14,308 bases of DNA, taken from assembly GCA_022717655.1 (NCBI GenBank), contig JAIIAN010000069.1, forward strand, positions 1 to 14,308, in the 5' to 3' direction. The notes under the pieces were generated by a model. That model saw only the letters and a list, made by a program, of their open reading frames with translations, was not told where the DNA came from and did not search any database. Shown piece by piece: positions 1 through 8,190 of the stretch. Made by a program: the position numbers and the translations under genes. Position 1 is the stretch's first letter. Every line of letters starts with the position of its first letter. Source of the stretch: Bacillota bacterium (GTDB lineage: Bacteria > Bacillota > Clostridia > Lachnospirales > Lachnospiraceae).

Positions 1-64
1 CCTGTGTACTATACTAATCTTCCATTTTTATTCTCTATTATAATATACCAGAACATTGGTAATA

Positions 65-457
65 TCAAGAATTATCTGACAGGATTTTCTCAAAAAGCAG
101 GCCGGTCAAAAACCATAAAGGAGCATAATCTGCCCGAATTAAACCTTTATATTGAATTTGTGAACTACTGTAATCCCAGGGACAGATTTTAAAATACTTG
201 AGCACACTTCCACTTGCCAGCTCCACACCGAAAATTCCCACCATATAAAAACAGCCCCTCAACAAAATCGGGACATGACGAATCTTTTTCGATATCGGTC
301 CGATACAGGCAGCTACTCCATAAATCGGAAACATCCATAAAGAAGAAGTTCCTTTTAAACTGAAATCTTTTCGTATCGCACTTAAAACTCCGGTAAAAAT
401 CAGTTCCAGACACCAGCCGGTTATCCCACACACAATAAATGGTTGTCTTTTATCCAT
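65..457 (-). CDS. CmpB-like (putative ABC-transporter type IV) small membrane protein
   Basis: 130 residues, with about four hydrophobic stretches, so probably an integral membrane protein. The pattern CGxTGWCLE near the N terminus, SLWMFPIYG in the middle, and CPWDY followed by a downstream DYAPLWFLTGLLFE match the family named putative ABC-transporter type IV (CmpB-like). The transport role of that family is weakly established and no ATPase partner is seen here, so function is unknown. An in-frame ATG 14 codons upstream (at 499) would add a charged, lysine/glutamate-rich tail. I prefer 457 because the purine-rich GAAGGGAGAAGAAGAG run looks like a ribosome binding region and family members begin close to this point. 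It lies alone, divergent from pheA; no clear promoter was found, only AT-rich -10-like sequence around 500-510. Confidence 0.75.
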   Translation of the reverse strand: MDKRQPFIVCGITGWCLELIFTGVLSAIRKDFSLKGTSSLWMFPIYGVAACIGPISKKIRHVPILLRGCFYMVGIFGVELASGSVLKYFKICPWDYSSSQIQYKGLIRADYAPLWFLTGLLFEKILSDNS

Positions 458-549
458 TCTTATCTCTTCTTCTCCCTTCTTTTTTTCGTTTCTATCCATT
501 TTATAATAGGTTTCCCTTTCCTTTTTTCTCTATTCTGTAAATAAAAAAC

Positions 550-578
550 TTGCGTGGTTTAAAGTGTCGGTGTATGAT
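550..578 (+). promoter_or_regulatory. sigma-A promoter of pheA
   Basis: TTGCGT (550-555) and TATGAT (573-578) are separated by exactly 17 bases, close to the consensus TTGACA-17-TATAAT. Transcription would begin near 585, giving a leader of about 77 bases. That leader shows only a small stem around 569-593 and no terminator, T-box or leader peptide, so no attenuation is visible. Confidence 0.7.
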
Positions 579-661
579 AAAAAGCGATACATCTTTAAAA
601 GACAGATTTTTTACATACGAAAAGCGAAACTACAAAACTAAATAGAGAGGATTCAAGTACC

Positions 662-1792
662 ATGTTAGATTTAGGAAAAATGCGTGATGAAATTGACGTG
701 ATTGACAGCGAAATAGTCCGTCTTTTTGAAAAACGAATGAAAATTTGCGAAAACGTGGCGCAGTTTAAAATTGAAACAGGGAAACCTGTTTTCGATAAAA
801 GCCGTGAACAGGATAAATTAAAGACTCTTGGCGCTAAAGCAGGAAGCGATTTTAACCGCTGTGGAGTGGAAGAACTATTCCAGCAGATTATGTCCATCAG
901 CCGAAAACGCCAGTATCAGCTTTTACAGGAAAACGGAATTGAAGAACCAAGCGATTTTACAAAAATTGATTTTATTAACAAAGAAAATGTCACCGTTGTC
1001 TATCAGGGCGTCGAAGGGGCATACAGTTATGGAGCAATGAAAACTTTCTTTGGCGAAGATGTGAAAAATTATCACGTTGCAACCTGGAAAGACGCAATGG
1101 AAGAAATCAAATGCGGACGTGCCGATTATGCCGTTCTGCCAATTGAAAATTCAACTGCCGGAATTGTACAGGATAATTACGATTTACTGACCGAATATGA
1201 CCATGTAATCGTAGGCGAACAGATTATCCGCTGTCAGCATGTGTTAACTGCGCTTCCTGGTGCAACTCTTGATACAATTCGTACGGTTTATTCCCATCCA
1301 CAGGCTCTGATGCAGTGTCGTGAATTTTTAGATGCTCATAAAGAGTGGCGTCAGATGGAATGGAGCAATACCGCTGCAGCGGCTAAAAAAGTATCTGAAG
1401 AACATGATTTGTCACAGGCAGCCATCTCAAGCAGTTATGCTGCCGAGTATTTTGGACTGAATATCTTAAGTGAAAACATTTTTACAAACTCTGATAATTC
1501 TACCCGTTTTATTATTGTTGCAAAGAAAAAAGTTTACGCAAAAGATGCTCATAAAATCAGTGTCAGCTATGAACTTCCTCATGAAAGCGGAAGCCTTTAT
1601 AACAGCCTGTCTCACTTTATCTACAATGGCTTAAATATGACAAAGATTGAATCCCGTCCAATTCTGAAACGCAACTGGGAGTACCGCTTCTTTGTTGATT
1701 TTGAGGGAAATTTAAGTGACAGCGCCGTTAAAAATGCCTTAAGAGGATTAAGAAGCGAAGTTCAGAACTTACGTGTTCATGGGAACTACTAA
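662..1792 (+). CDS. pheA: bifunctional chorismate mutase / prephenate dehydratase (P-protein)
   Basis: 376 residues. It catalyses the last two shared steps to phenylalanine: chorismate to prephenate, then to phenylpyruvate. Residues 1-90 are an AroQ-type chorismate mutase helix bundle (MRDEIDVIDSEIVRLFEKR). Residues about 108-287 are the prephenate dehydratase domain, with PIENSTAG at 160-167 and the family TRF motif at 281-283. Residues about 297-376 are a C-terminal ACT domain with ESRP at 330-333, the usual phenylalanine feedback-inhibition motif. The length is normal for a P-protein. AGAGAGG (644-650) lies 11 bases before the ATG. The gene starts a short plus-strand unit with the downstream ATPase. 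All key motifs seem intact, so the enzyme is probably active and allosterically inhibited by phenylalanine. Confidence 0.95.
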   Translation: MLDLGKMRDEIDVIDSEIVRLFEKRMKICENVAQFKIETGKPVFDKSREQDKLKTLGAKAGSDFNRCGVEELFQQIMSISRKRQYQLLQENGIEEPSDFTKIDFINKENVTVVYQGVEGAYSYGAMKTFFGEDVKNYHVATWKDAMEEIKCGRADYAVLPIENSTAGIVQDNYDLLTEYDHVIVGEQIIRCQHVLTALPGATLDTIRTVYSHPQALMQCREFLDAHKEWRQMEWSNTAAAAKKVSEEHDLSQAAISSSYAAEYFGLNILSENIFTNSDNSTRFIIVAKKKVYAKDAHKISVSYELPHESGSLYNSLSHFIYNGLNMTKIESRPILKRNWEYRFFVDFEGNLSDSAVKNALRGLRSEVQNLRVHGNY

Positions 1793-1895
1793 TATCAGTG
1801 AATGACAAAATTTACTTTTGACGCTCACAGCACAATGTTATTACTTAGAAGATTTGCAAAGCGTTATTAGTTATTTAGAAAGAAGGAAACACAAA

Positions 1896-3206
1896 ATGAT
1901 AAATTTAAACGAATGTATTTTATATCGTAATTTTGAGCATGGAGAACTCTTAGACCAGATGGTTTCTATTATCCACGCTTATGAATCAAAAGAGCTGTCC
2001 GATGCCGCTCTTTTAGAAGAAAAACGCACGCTTTATTACAACTGCATGAATCAGCTTGTTGAAATGGCAGGTGCCTACGGTTTTTCTGATAATCTGTGGC
2101 ATGATTATCTTACATTTTTACTTGTCAATCATGAAAATGCTTTTAGTACTGCAAGCGAAATTCGTGGTACGGTGGATGGAACCATCAATGAACTGGCAAA
2201 ACATGATTTTGAAATTTTTAAACAGCTCTATGACTTTGATTTAGAAGTACTCGACTCTGTTTTCTCTACCGGCTGTGCTGCGCTTCTTTGTCATTACAAA
2301 AACATCGACGGAAACAGTAAAATGTTTAACAAACGAATCCGTGACCGAATCTGCACCTTAAGTGACCGTTTAAGTGAATCTGTTTCTACAGAAGAATTTA
2401 TGGACGACATGGTTCAGTTCTATAAAGATTTCGGTGTCGGAAAACTCGGACTTCATAAAGCCTTCCGCCTTGAACACAGAACCAGTGATGATACAGTACG
2501 CATTGTCCCAATCACCAGAATTGCACATGTTCAGTTAGATGACCTGGTTGGATATGAAATCCCAAAGAAAAAACTGATTGACAATACAGAAGCTTTTATT
2601 AACGGAAAACGTGCAAATAACTGTCTGCTCTTTGGGGATGCCGGAACCGGTAAATCCTCCAGTATCAAAGCTATCTTAAATCAGTATTACGACCAGGGCC
2701 TGCGTATCATCGAAGTTTATAAACATCAGTTTAAAGACTTAAACGATGTCATTGCACAGATTAAAAACCGTAATTACAAATTTATTATCTACATGGACGA
2801 CTTATCCTTTGAAGAATTTGAAATCGAATACAAATATTTAAAAGCCGTTATCGAAGGCGGTCTTGAAAAGAAACCAAATAACATTTTAATTTATGCAACT
2901 TCAAACCGCCGTCATCTGATTCGTGAAACCTTTAAAGATAAGAGTGACCGTGATGAAGAACTGCATACCAATGATACCGTACAGGAAAAACTTTCTCTGG
3001 TTTCCCGTTTTGGTGTCACTATCTATTTTGGTTCTCCGGAAAAGAAAGAATTCCAGAATATCGTCCTTGCCCTTGCAAAGAAAAACAATATCGAAATGGA
3101 TGAAAACGAACTGCTCTTAAAAGCGAATGCCTGGGAATTACAGCATGGTGGTTTATCCGGAAGAACTGCTCAGCAGTTTATCGACTATCTGCTTGGACAG
3201 CAGTAA
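1896..3206 (+). CDS. DUF815-family AAA-type ATP-binding protein
   Basis: 436 residues. The C-terminal half matches the DUF815 family of P-loop ATPases: Walker A GDAGTGKSS at 247-255, Walker B IIYMDDLS at 297-304, the family signature ATSNRRHL around 334-341, and SRFG at 370-373 in the position of an arginine-finger/sensor segment. The N-terminal 200 residues are helical and less conserved. The cellular role of the family is not established. The frame remains open upstream to a TTG at 1818, but AGAAGGA (1881-1887) lies 8 bases before the ATG at 1896, which fixes the start. It lies 103 bases after pheA with no terminator between, so it is probably co-transcribed. A two-way terminator follows. 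Confidence 0.88.
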   Translation: MINLNECILYRNFEHGELLDQMVSIIHAYESKELSDAALLEEKRTLYYNCMNQLVEMAGAYGFSDNLWHDYLTFLLVNHENAFSTASEIRGTVDGTINELAKHDFEIFKQLYDFDLEVLDSVFSTGCAALLCHYKNIDGNSKMFNKRIRDRICTLSDRLSESVSTEEFMDDMVQFYKDFGVGKLGLHKAFRLEHRTSDDTVRIVPITRIAHVQLDDLVGYEIPKKKLIDNTEAFINGKRANNCLLFGDAGTGKSSSIKAILNQYYDQGLRIIEVYKHQFKDLNDVIAQIKNRNYKFIIYMDDLSFEEFEIEYKYLKAVIEGGLEKKPNNILIYATSNRRHLIRETFKDKSDRDEELHTNDTVQEKLSLVSRFGVTIYFGSPEKKEFQNIVLALAKKNNIEMDENELLLKANAWELQHGGLSGRTAQQFIDYLLGQQ

Positions 3207-3272
3207 AAACAGTTATAAAAAGACAACTATTTTAAGTAAAAGATTGAAATAGAAATAAAAGTAAAAGCAAAA

Positions 3273-3316
3273 AAAGAAAGCATAAGGTTACGAGCTGTAA
3301 TCTCATGCTTTCTTTT
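3273..3316. terminator. two-way intrinsic terminator between the DUF815 gene and rnpB
   Basis: The 11-base arm 3273-3283 (AAAGAAAGCAT) pairs perfectly with 3305-3315. After one A/C mismatch, seven further pairs (one G-U) close a five-base GAGCT loop. The plus strand ends in TTTCTTTTTT. Read on the minus strand the hairpin ends in CTTTCTTTTTTT, directly after rnpB. One structure can therefore stop both converging transcripts. Confidence 0.85.
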
Positions 3317-3675
3317 TTGTATCCAGCAAAACTGTAAGCCGGGTTATGTCGTGAATAATCATCTATCTAGTTCTGCTGTTGCCAACAGACTCAAGCGACC
3401 TACCTAAAAGCGTGACGGGCCGCCACATTGCTTTTTATTCGGTCTTGCTTCGGATGGGGTTTACATGTGCCCTCTCTGTTACCAGAAAGGCGGTAGTCTC
3501 TTACACTGCCCTTCCACCCTTACCGGCATAAGCCGGCGGTATATTTCTGTTGCACTGTCCTTAGAGTCGCCTCCACCGGATGTTATCCGGCACCCTGCCC
3601 TATGAAGCCCGGACTTTCCTCACCTGGCCCCTTTCGGTCCTGCCAGCCGCGATTATTCATCTTACTGGACACAAA
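3316..3675 (-). ncRNA. rnpB: RNase P RNA, bacterial class A
   Basis: Catalytic RNA of ribonuclease P, which removes 5' leaders from pre-tRNAs. Read on the minus strand it carries the universal conserved segments: GAGGAAAGTCCGGGC (from 3621 downward), ACAGAAA, GAGACTACCG, AGATAGATGATTATT (3368-3354) and ACCCGGCTTA near the 3' end. The ends were set by helix P1: 3665-3675 pairs with 3316-3326 over 11 base pairs with one G-U, giving about 360 bases, normal for class A. Its own promoter lies immediately upstream. The 3' end runs into the two-way terminator. Helix P15 is about 3405-3436. Its 18-base loop does not contain GGU, the motif that binds tRNA CCA in E. coli RNase P RNA. Exact ends could be a few bases off. 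Confidence 0.95.
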
Positions 3676-3679
3676 CGCC

Positions 3680-3708
3680 ATTTTAACACACTGTCTTTAT
3701 TTTGTAAA
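3680..3708 (-). promoter_or_regulatory. sigma-A promoter of rnpB
   Basis: On the minus strand, TTTACA (3708-3703) and TAAAAT (3685-3680) are 17 bases apart. The -10 box is followed by GGCGTTTG, placing the start of transcription at the first bases of helix P1, as expected for RNase P RNA. Confidence 0.8.
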
Positions 3709-3770
3709 CTCTTTTTTCGGGAATTCTGTGAACTCCCCCAGACTTTCGCTTAGAAGTCGGAGCTTCTTGC

Positions 3771-5438
3771 TTAAACGTCGAAGCATCCTCCGCCGATAAA
3801 TTCGCGAAGCAGAGAGTTAGCCGGAACTGCCTCACCCGGCATCCCTACAAAATAATCAAAGAATTTCAATAGACGTTTTGCTTCATGATATTCCGGTTCC
3901 TCTGGTGAAATTCCAAATAATAATGGTTCTGCATAAATCTTTAACACGGCAAGTTCATAAATCAATGCGGAGTTAAACATCACATCAGCACTTTCCTGAT
4001 ATGGGAAAATATTTGCCTCTTCTCCTCTTCGTACAGAATTCCACATGGCAATCGTATCTTTTGCGGAAGTTCCTCTGGTTCGTGCATCCCTCACAATTCT
4101 GCGGATTAAACGACCATCGGTTGTCGGAATTCGGTTATGTTCATCTACATTTAACTGAGTCAGTGCACTGACGTAAATTTTAAATTTATTTTCTTTTGGG
4201 AGTGTCTCGCTTAACTTATCATTTAAGCAGTGGATTCCCTCAATGACCAGAATATCCGACTCTTCTAATTTTAAGAAATTCCCCTTGTATTCCCGCTTTC
4301 CGGTCTTAAAATTATAAGTTGGAATTTCTACTTTTTCTCCACGAAGCAGAGCGTTCATGTCATCATTAAACTGTTTGACATCGATTGCTTCTAAACATTC
4401 AAAATTATAATTTCCATCTTCATCAAGTGGAGTATATTCCCGATTCACAAAATAGTTGTCGACCGCAATCGGATGAGGCCTTAGTCCATGTGCCGATAAC
4501 TGAATCGACAGGCGATGGGAAAATGTTGTTTTTCCGGAGGATGACGGACCGGCTATCATAATAAATTTCTTATGTCCTGCCTCCACAATCTGGTCTGCGA
4601 TTTTTGCAATCTTTCCTTCCTGCAGAGCTTCCGCAATCAGTATCAGTTCATTTGCGCCCTGATGGGTAATCTGATTATTTAAATCTCCAACCGTCTCTGT
4701 CCGCATCATTTTACCCCAGATATTTGCCTCTTTCTGCACCTGAAAAATCTTCTGGCGGGGTTCAAACGGCGGTACGGTTTCAGGGTCTTTTCTCTCCGGA
4801 AGCTGAAGCACAAATCCCTCATCATAAGGATATAAATCAAAATATTTGATATAACCCGTATGATGAACCATAAATCCGTAGAAATAATCTTCAAATTCCT
4901 CAATGCTGTAGATATTTACTCTGGAAACTCTGCGGTAACGAAACAGATTTTCTTTATCATACATTTTGTGCTTATGAAACAGGGAAATCGCCTCATCTGT
5001 TCCGACACTGCGTTTCATCACCGGAATTTTCTTTTCTACCAGTTCCAGCATATACTCTTTTACTTTCAAAAGAAAATCTTCTGTAATTGCAACATCGCCA
5101 TCCACAGTCACATAATATCCCGAACTGACTGCATAATGGATGACGGCTTTTTTAATCTTATCATGCCCTGCTACATTATACAGTGCCTTTAATAACAGTA
5201 AAATTGCACTGCGCTTATAGGTCTTATGACCAATCTCATCTGCTGTTGTGATAAATTCCAGCGTTCCATCCTGTTTGAGCCTCTTATGCAGTTCCCGTAA
5301 CTTTCCATCTTTCATCACAAGCACAATCGGATATTTTGTCGCACCTTCATACTCTTTTACAATCTCTGCATAAGTAATCCCCATCGGATACTCTCTTGTC
5401 TTTCCAAGAATCTTTACTGTAACGGTCTTTTTTTCCAT
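3771..5438 (-). CDS. nucleoside (uridine) kinase with N-terminal TGS/threonyl-tRNA-synthetase-like region
   Basis: 555 residues. Residues 1-65 resemble a TGS domain, and about 70-230 resemble the second additional domain of threonyl-tRNA synthetase. The C-terminal part is a uridine-kinase/phosphoribulokinase P-loop kinase: Walker A GPSSSGKTT at 297-305, VDNYF at 326-330, VIEGIH at 398-403, and the arginine-rich DGRLIRRIVRDARTRG at 441-456. The likely reaction is ATP-dependent phosphorylation of uridine or cytidine in pyrimidine salvage. What the tRNA-synthetase-like front does is unknown. A perfect AGGAGG lies upstream of the ATG. It is the last protein gene of the dgt-dnaG-rpoD run, 49 bases after the Nif3-like gene. 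Only short stems without U-runs lie between its stop and the rnpB promoter, so some readthrough into rnpB is possible. This fusion is common in Clostridia. Confidence 0.88.
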   Translation of the reverse strand: MEKKTVTVKILGKTREYPMGITYAEIVKEYEGATKYPIVLVMKDGKLRELHKRLKQDGTLEFITTADEIGHKTYKRSAILLLLKALYNVAGHDKIKKAVIHYAVSSGYYVTVDGDVAITEDFLLKVKEYMLELVEKKIPVMKRSVGTDEAISLFHKHKMYDKENLFRYRRVSRVNIYSIEEFEDYFYGFMVHHTGYIKYFDLYPYDEGFVLQLPERKDPETVPPFEPRQKIFQVQKEANIWGKMMRTETVGDLNNQITHQGANELILIAEALQEGKIAKIADQIVEAGHKKFIMIAGPSSSGKTTFSHRLSIQLSAHGLRPHPIAVDNYFVNREYTPLDEDGNYNFECLEAIDVKQFNDDMNALLRGEKVEIPTYNFKTGKREYKGNFLKLEESDILVIEGIHCLNDKLSETLPKENKFKIYVSALTQLNVDEHNRIPTTDGRLIRRIVRDARTRGTSAKDTIAMWNSVRRGEEANIFPYQESADVMFNSALIYELAVLKIYAEPLLFGISPEEPEYHEAKRLLKFFDYFVGMPGEAVPANSLLREFIGGGCFDV

Positions 5439-5487
5439 AATGTCCGCCTCCTGTTAAGTCCTATCGGAACGCTTTTTCCAACTCTAA

Positions 5488-6270
5488 CTACAGCACCTTA
5501 AAAGGATGAACCACCTGCATTTTCTTTATTTCCAGTTCTCCTTCAAGCGCCTGAAGCTCTTTTTCCATATAATCCATAAAAATATACTCTGTACCATAAT
5601 GTCCGGCATCAATAATACATACACCCTGTGCTACTGCATCAATTGCAAAATGATAATCCGCATCTCCGGTTACATAGACATCTGCCTGATGTTTCAGCAC
5701 TTCTTTTATCAGGCTCTTTCCTGAACCGGTACAGACTGCCACTTTCTGCACTTCTTTTTCCAAATCTCCATAGACAGTCACAGACGGCAGTTTCAACTGT
5801 GTTTTTACAAAATCTGCGCACTCTTTTAAGCTCATTTTCTGTGCCAGATTTCCTACTCTGCCAAGACCTTCTATCCTTTTTTCATCACTATAGGTCACTT
5901 CAAGGACTTCACGGTCTTTTAAATTCAGAAAATCTGCTGATAACTCTGCCATTCCAAGAATATCAAAATTCGTATGCATCGCATAATAACTTATGTCGTG
6001 CTGAATCATTTTTATGATTCTTCTGCCGATAAAATCATCTGCTGTCACTTTTTTCATTGCTGAAAAAATCAGCGGATGATGGGTAATTATCATATCTGCC
6101 TTTTCTTTTATGGCTGTTTCTAATGATTCATCGGTCACATCTAAGGCAAGAAAAATCTTATGCACTTCTTTTTCTTTATCTCCGACTAAAAGCCCTACAT
6201 TATCCCAGCTTTCAGCAAAATCAGGTGCATATTTTTGTTCTAATACCTCTATTATCTCTTTACATTTCAT
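5488..6270 (-). CDS. Nif3-like dinuclear metal center protein
   Basis: 260 residues, the usual length of the short form without an inserted domain. The metal-binding residues of the Nif3/YqfO family are all visible: THHPL (H64, H65), HTNFD (H99, D103), GDADYH at 202-207, and DAGHYGTE with H224 and E228. The N-terminal SWDNVGLLVGD is also typical. Members bind two metal ions; a GTP cyclohydrolase I type 2 name is often used, but the true reaction is uncertain. The start overlaps the end of trmK by 11 bases, implying translational coupling. The trmK plus Nif3-like pair is common in Firmicutes, suggesting a linked but unknown role. Confidence 0.93.
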   Translation of the reverse strand: MKCKEIIEVLEQKYAPDFAESWDNVGLLVGDKEKEVHKIFLALDVTDESLETAIKEKADMIITHHPLIFSAMKKVTADDFIGRRIIKMIQHDISYYAMHTNFDILGMAELSADFLNLKDREVLEVTYSDEKRIEGLGRVGNLAQKMSLKECADFVKTQLKLPSVTVYGDLEKEVQKVAVCTGSGKSLIKEVLKHQADVYVTGDADYHFAIDAVAQGVCIIDAGHYGTEYIFMDYMEKELQALEGELEIKKMQVVHPFKVL

Positions 6271-6955
6271 AACTGTTTAATGCCTCTTTTATATATTCCA
6301 AATCACATTCAATTTCTTTTTGGCGTGCTTTTGCGGATTCGGTATCTGCGGATTCTAAACGTGCTTTTACCATTTTCAGTGACTGCTGTTCTTTTAATAA
6401 AAACTGATAGAGCACTTGATTTTTTTCTTCTAAGAGTTTTTTTCCAAAACGGTAATCGATTTCACGCTGATACACTTCCCTGCCTTTTTTTGCCTTCATC
6501 ATCGGGTAATACTTTCCATCTTCAAGCACCATCGCTTCCTGTTCAATACAGTATCCTTTCTGATGAAGGAAACGTCGAAAATGTGTCAGTTCCGATTGTG
6601 GCTGCAAAATGAGATAGGAGACACTTTTTAATGTCTCCTCTCCCTCTTCTATGATTTTTTCCATTAATGCCCCGCCCATTCCCGCAATCACTACGGCGTC
6701 CGCTTCACTTGGTTTCAATGCACGGACCCCGTCGGAGAGACGGGTGGTTATGTATTCCCCCAGCCCGTATTCACGAATATGAATCTTTGCCCTCTCAAGC
6801 GGTCCTTTATTCACATCCATGGCAATGGCTTTGGGTATCACGCCTTTCTGATACAGATAAATCGGAATGTATCCATGGTCACAGCCTACATCAGCAATCA
6901 CACTGCCTTTTTCTACAAAAGAAGCCACTGTTTCTAGTCTTTTTGAAATCTGCAT
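6260..6955 (-). CDS. trmK: tRNA (adenine(22)-N1)-methyltransferase
   Basis: 231 residues. S-adenosylmethionine-dependent enzyme that makes 1-methyladenosine at position 22 of tRNA. Motif I DVGCDHGYIPIYL (22-34) is the SAM-binding loop, followed by the acidic strand MDVNKGPLERA (46-57), the family signature VIAGMGG (89-95) and LILQPQSE (115-122). The C-terminal 70 residues are a charged helical coiled-coil-like segment (KKLLEEKNQ and onward), as in the B. subtilis protein. It follows rpoD by 68 bases, with no terminator seen in the gap, and is preceded by AGGAAAGAGAG. It overlaps the Nif3-like gene. Confidence 0.93.
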   Translation of the reverse strand: MQISKRLETVASFVEKGSVIADVGCDHGYIPIYLYQKGVIPKAIAMDVNKGPLERAKIHIREYGLGEYITTRLSDGVRALKPSEADAVVIAGMGGALMEKIIEEGEETLKSVSYLILQPQSELTHFRRFLHQKGYCIEQEAMVLEDGKYYPMMKAKKGREVYQREIDYRFGKKLLEEKNQVLYQFLLKEQQSLKMVKARLESADTESAKARQKEIECDLEYIKEALNSYEM

Positions 6956-7023
6956 CTTTACGCTCTCTTTCCTAACGTCTGTCTAGTGTCCTGTCTCAAT
7001 GATATTCTGAAAGTCAATGATAA

Positions 7024-8151
7024 CTAGTCCAGATAATCTTTTAACTTACGGCTTCTGCTTGGATGACGCAGTTTTCTAAGTGCTTTTGCTTCAATCTGAC
7101 GGATACGCTCTCTGGTTACGCTGAACTCTTTTCCAACTTCTTCAAGGGTTCTTGCTCTTCCATCATCCAGACCAAAACGCAGGCGCAGAACTTTCTGTTC
7201 TCTGTCTGTTAAAGTACTTAAAACTTCTACTAACTGTTCTTTTAACAGCGTAAAGGCAGCAGCATCTGCCGGTACCGGAACATTATCATCCTGAATGAAA
7301 TCTCCAAGGTGACTGTCCTCTTCTTCACCGATTGGTGTTTCAAGAGACACCGGCTCCTGGGAAATTTTTAAAATTTCACGAACACGGTCAACAGACATAT
7401 CCATTCTTTCTGCAATTTCTTCCGGCTGAGGTTCTCTTCCTAATTCCTGAAGCAGCTGACGAGAAACACGAATCAGTTTATTGATGGTTTCAACCATGTG
7501 AACCGGAATACGGATGGTACGTGCCTGGTCTGCAATTGCTCTTGTAATTGCCTGACGAATCCACCAGGTTGCATAAGTAGAGAATTTATAACCTTTACGA
7601 TAATCAAATTTTTCAACGGCTTTAATCAGACCTAAGTTTCCTTCCTGAATCAAATCAAGAAACAGCATGCCTCGTCCTACATAACGTTTTGCGATGCTGA
7701 CTACCAGTCTTAAGTTTGCTTCTGCAAGACGTTTCTTTGCGGCTTCGTCTCCTTCTTCCATTCTTTTTGCCAGTTCGATTTCCTCTTCTGCACTTAAAAG
7801 CGGAACTTTACCGATTTCTTTTAAGTACATACGAACAGGGTCCTCAATGCTGACACCTTCCGGAACAGACAAGTCGATATTTTCCATATCTACTTCGTCC
7901 TCTTCGCTTAAGTTTACTTCATCATCGTCACTAAGCAGAAATGTATCATCAGAATCTCCCTCCGGAATACGAAGCACATCAATTCCGTAAGCTTCGAGAT
8001 ATTCATAGAGTTTATCCATTGCATCGGAATCTAATTCCATATCTTTTAATACTTCATTAATTTCTTTGTATTCAAGAACATTTTTCTTCTTTTTGCCCAT
8101 TTCCACAAGTTCGTGCAGTTTCTCGCTAAATTTTGCCATATTCATTTCCAT
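7024..8151 (-). CDS. rpoD: primary RNA polymerase sigma factor (sigma-70/SigA)
   Basis: 375 residues, about the size of B. subtilis SigA. It directs RNA polymerase to housekeeping promoters such as those marked in this window. Region 1.1 (about 1-60) is followed by an acidic stretch (65-92), region 1.2 at DPVRMYLKEIG (104-114), region 2 at NLRLVVSIAKRYVGRG to YATWWIRQAITRAI (146-206), region 3 at about 215-290, and region 4 with TLTDREQKVLRLRFGL and the helix-turn-helix VTRERIRQIEAKALRKLR (345-362). GAGAGG lies 11 bases before the ATG; ATG codon 3 is a weaker alternative. The dnaG stop is 39 bases upstream, the classical macromolecular-synthesis arrangement. Confidence 0.97.
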   Translation of the reverse strand: MEMNMAKFSEKLHELVEMGKKKKNVLEYKEINEVLKDMELDSDAMDKLYEYLEAYGIDVLRIPEGDSDDTFLLSDDDEVNLSEEDEVDMENIDLSVPEGVSIEDPVRMYLKEIGKVPLLSAEEEIELAKRMEEGDEAAKKRLAEANLRLVVSIAKRYVGRGMLFLDLIQEGNLGLIKAVEKFDYRKGYKFSTYATWWIRQAITRAIADQARTIRIPVHMVETINKLIRVSRQLLQELGREPQPEEIAERMDMSVDRVREILKISQEPVSLETPIGEEEDSHLGDFIQDDNVPVPADAAAFTLLKEQLVEVLSTLTDREQKVLRLRFGLDDGRARTLEEVGKEFSVTRERIRQIEAKALRKLRHPSRSRKLKDYLD

Positions 8152-8190
8152 AATCGTTCCATCCTCTCATAACTTATTTATATCTTTACC

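Noticed and set aside
1..64. TATAAT-like sequences, including TGGTATATT (an extended -10 form) on the minus strand, as a promoter for a gene off the left edge.
   Set aside because: The stretch is AT-rich, the -35 spacing is poor, and no gene start is visible before the edge.
569..593. A seven-base stem in the pheA leader as an attenuator.
   Set aside because: The stem overlaps the -10 box, has an 11-base loop and no U-run, and there is no leader peptide rich in phenylalanine codons.
1818..1895. A TTG start giving the DUF815 ATPase a 26-residue extension, and TTGACG at 1818 as a -35 box.
   Set aside because: No ribosome binding site precedes the TTG, while AGAAGGA fits the ATG at 1896. No acceptable -10 box lies 16-18 bases after TTGACG.
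3716..3745. Hairpin GGGAGTT/AATTCCC after the kinase gene as a terminator.
   Set aside because: On the minus strand it is followed by GAAAAAAGAG, not a U-run, so it does not look like an intrinsic terminator.
3602..3799. Open reading frame on the plus strand over the start of rnpB.
   Set aside because: It lies mostly within the conserved RNase P RNA and its promoter, with no ribosome binding site or family features.
5628..6017. Long plus-strand reading frames opposite the Nif3-like gene.
   Set aside because: They are antisense shadows of a gene with complete conserved motifs and have no ribosome binding sites.
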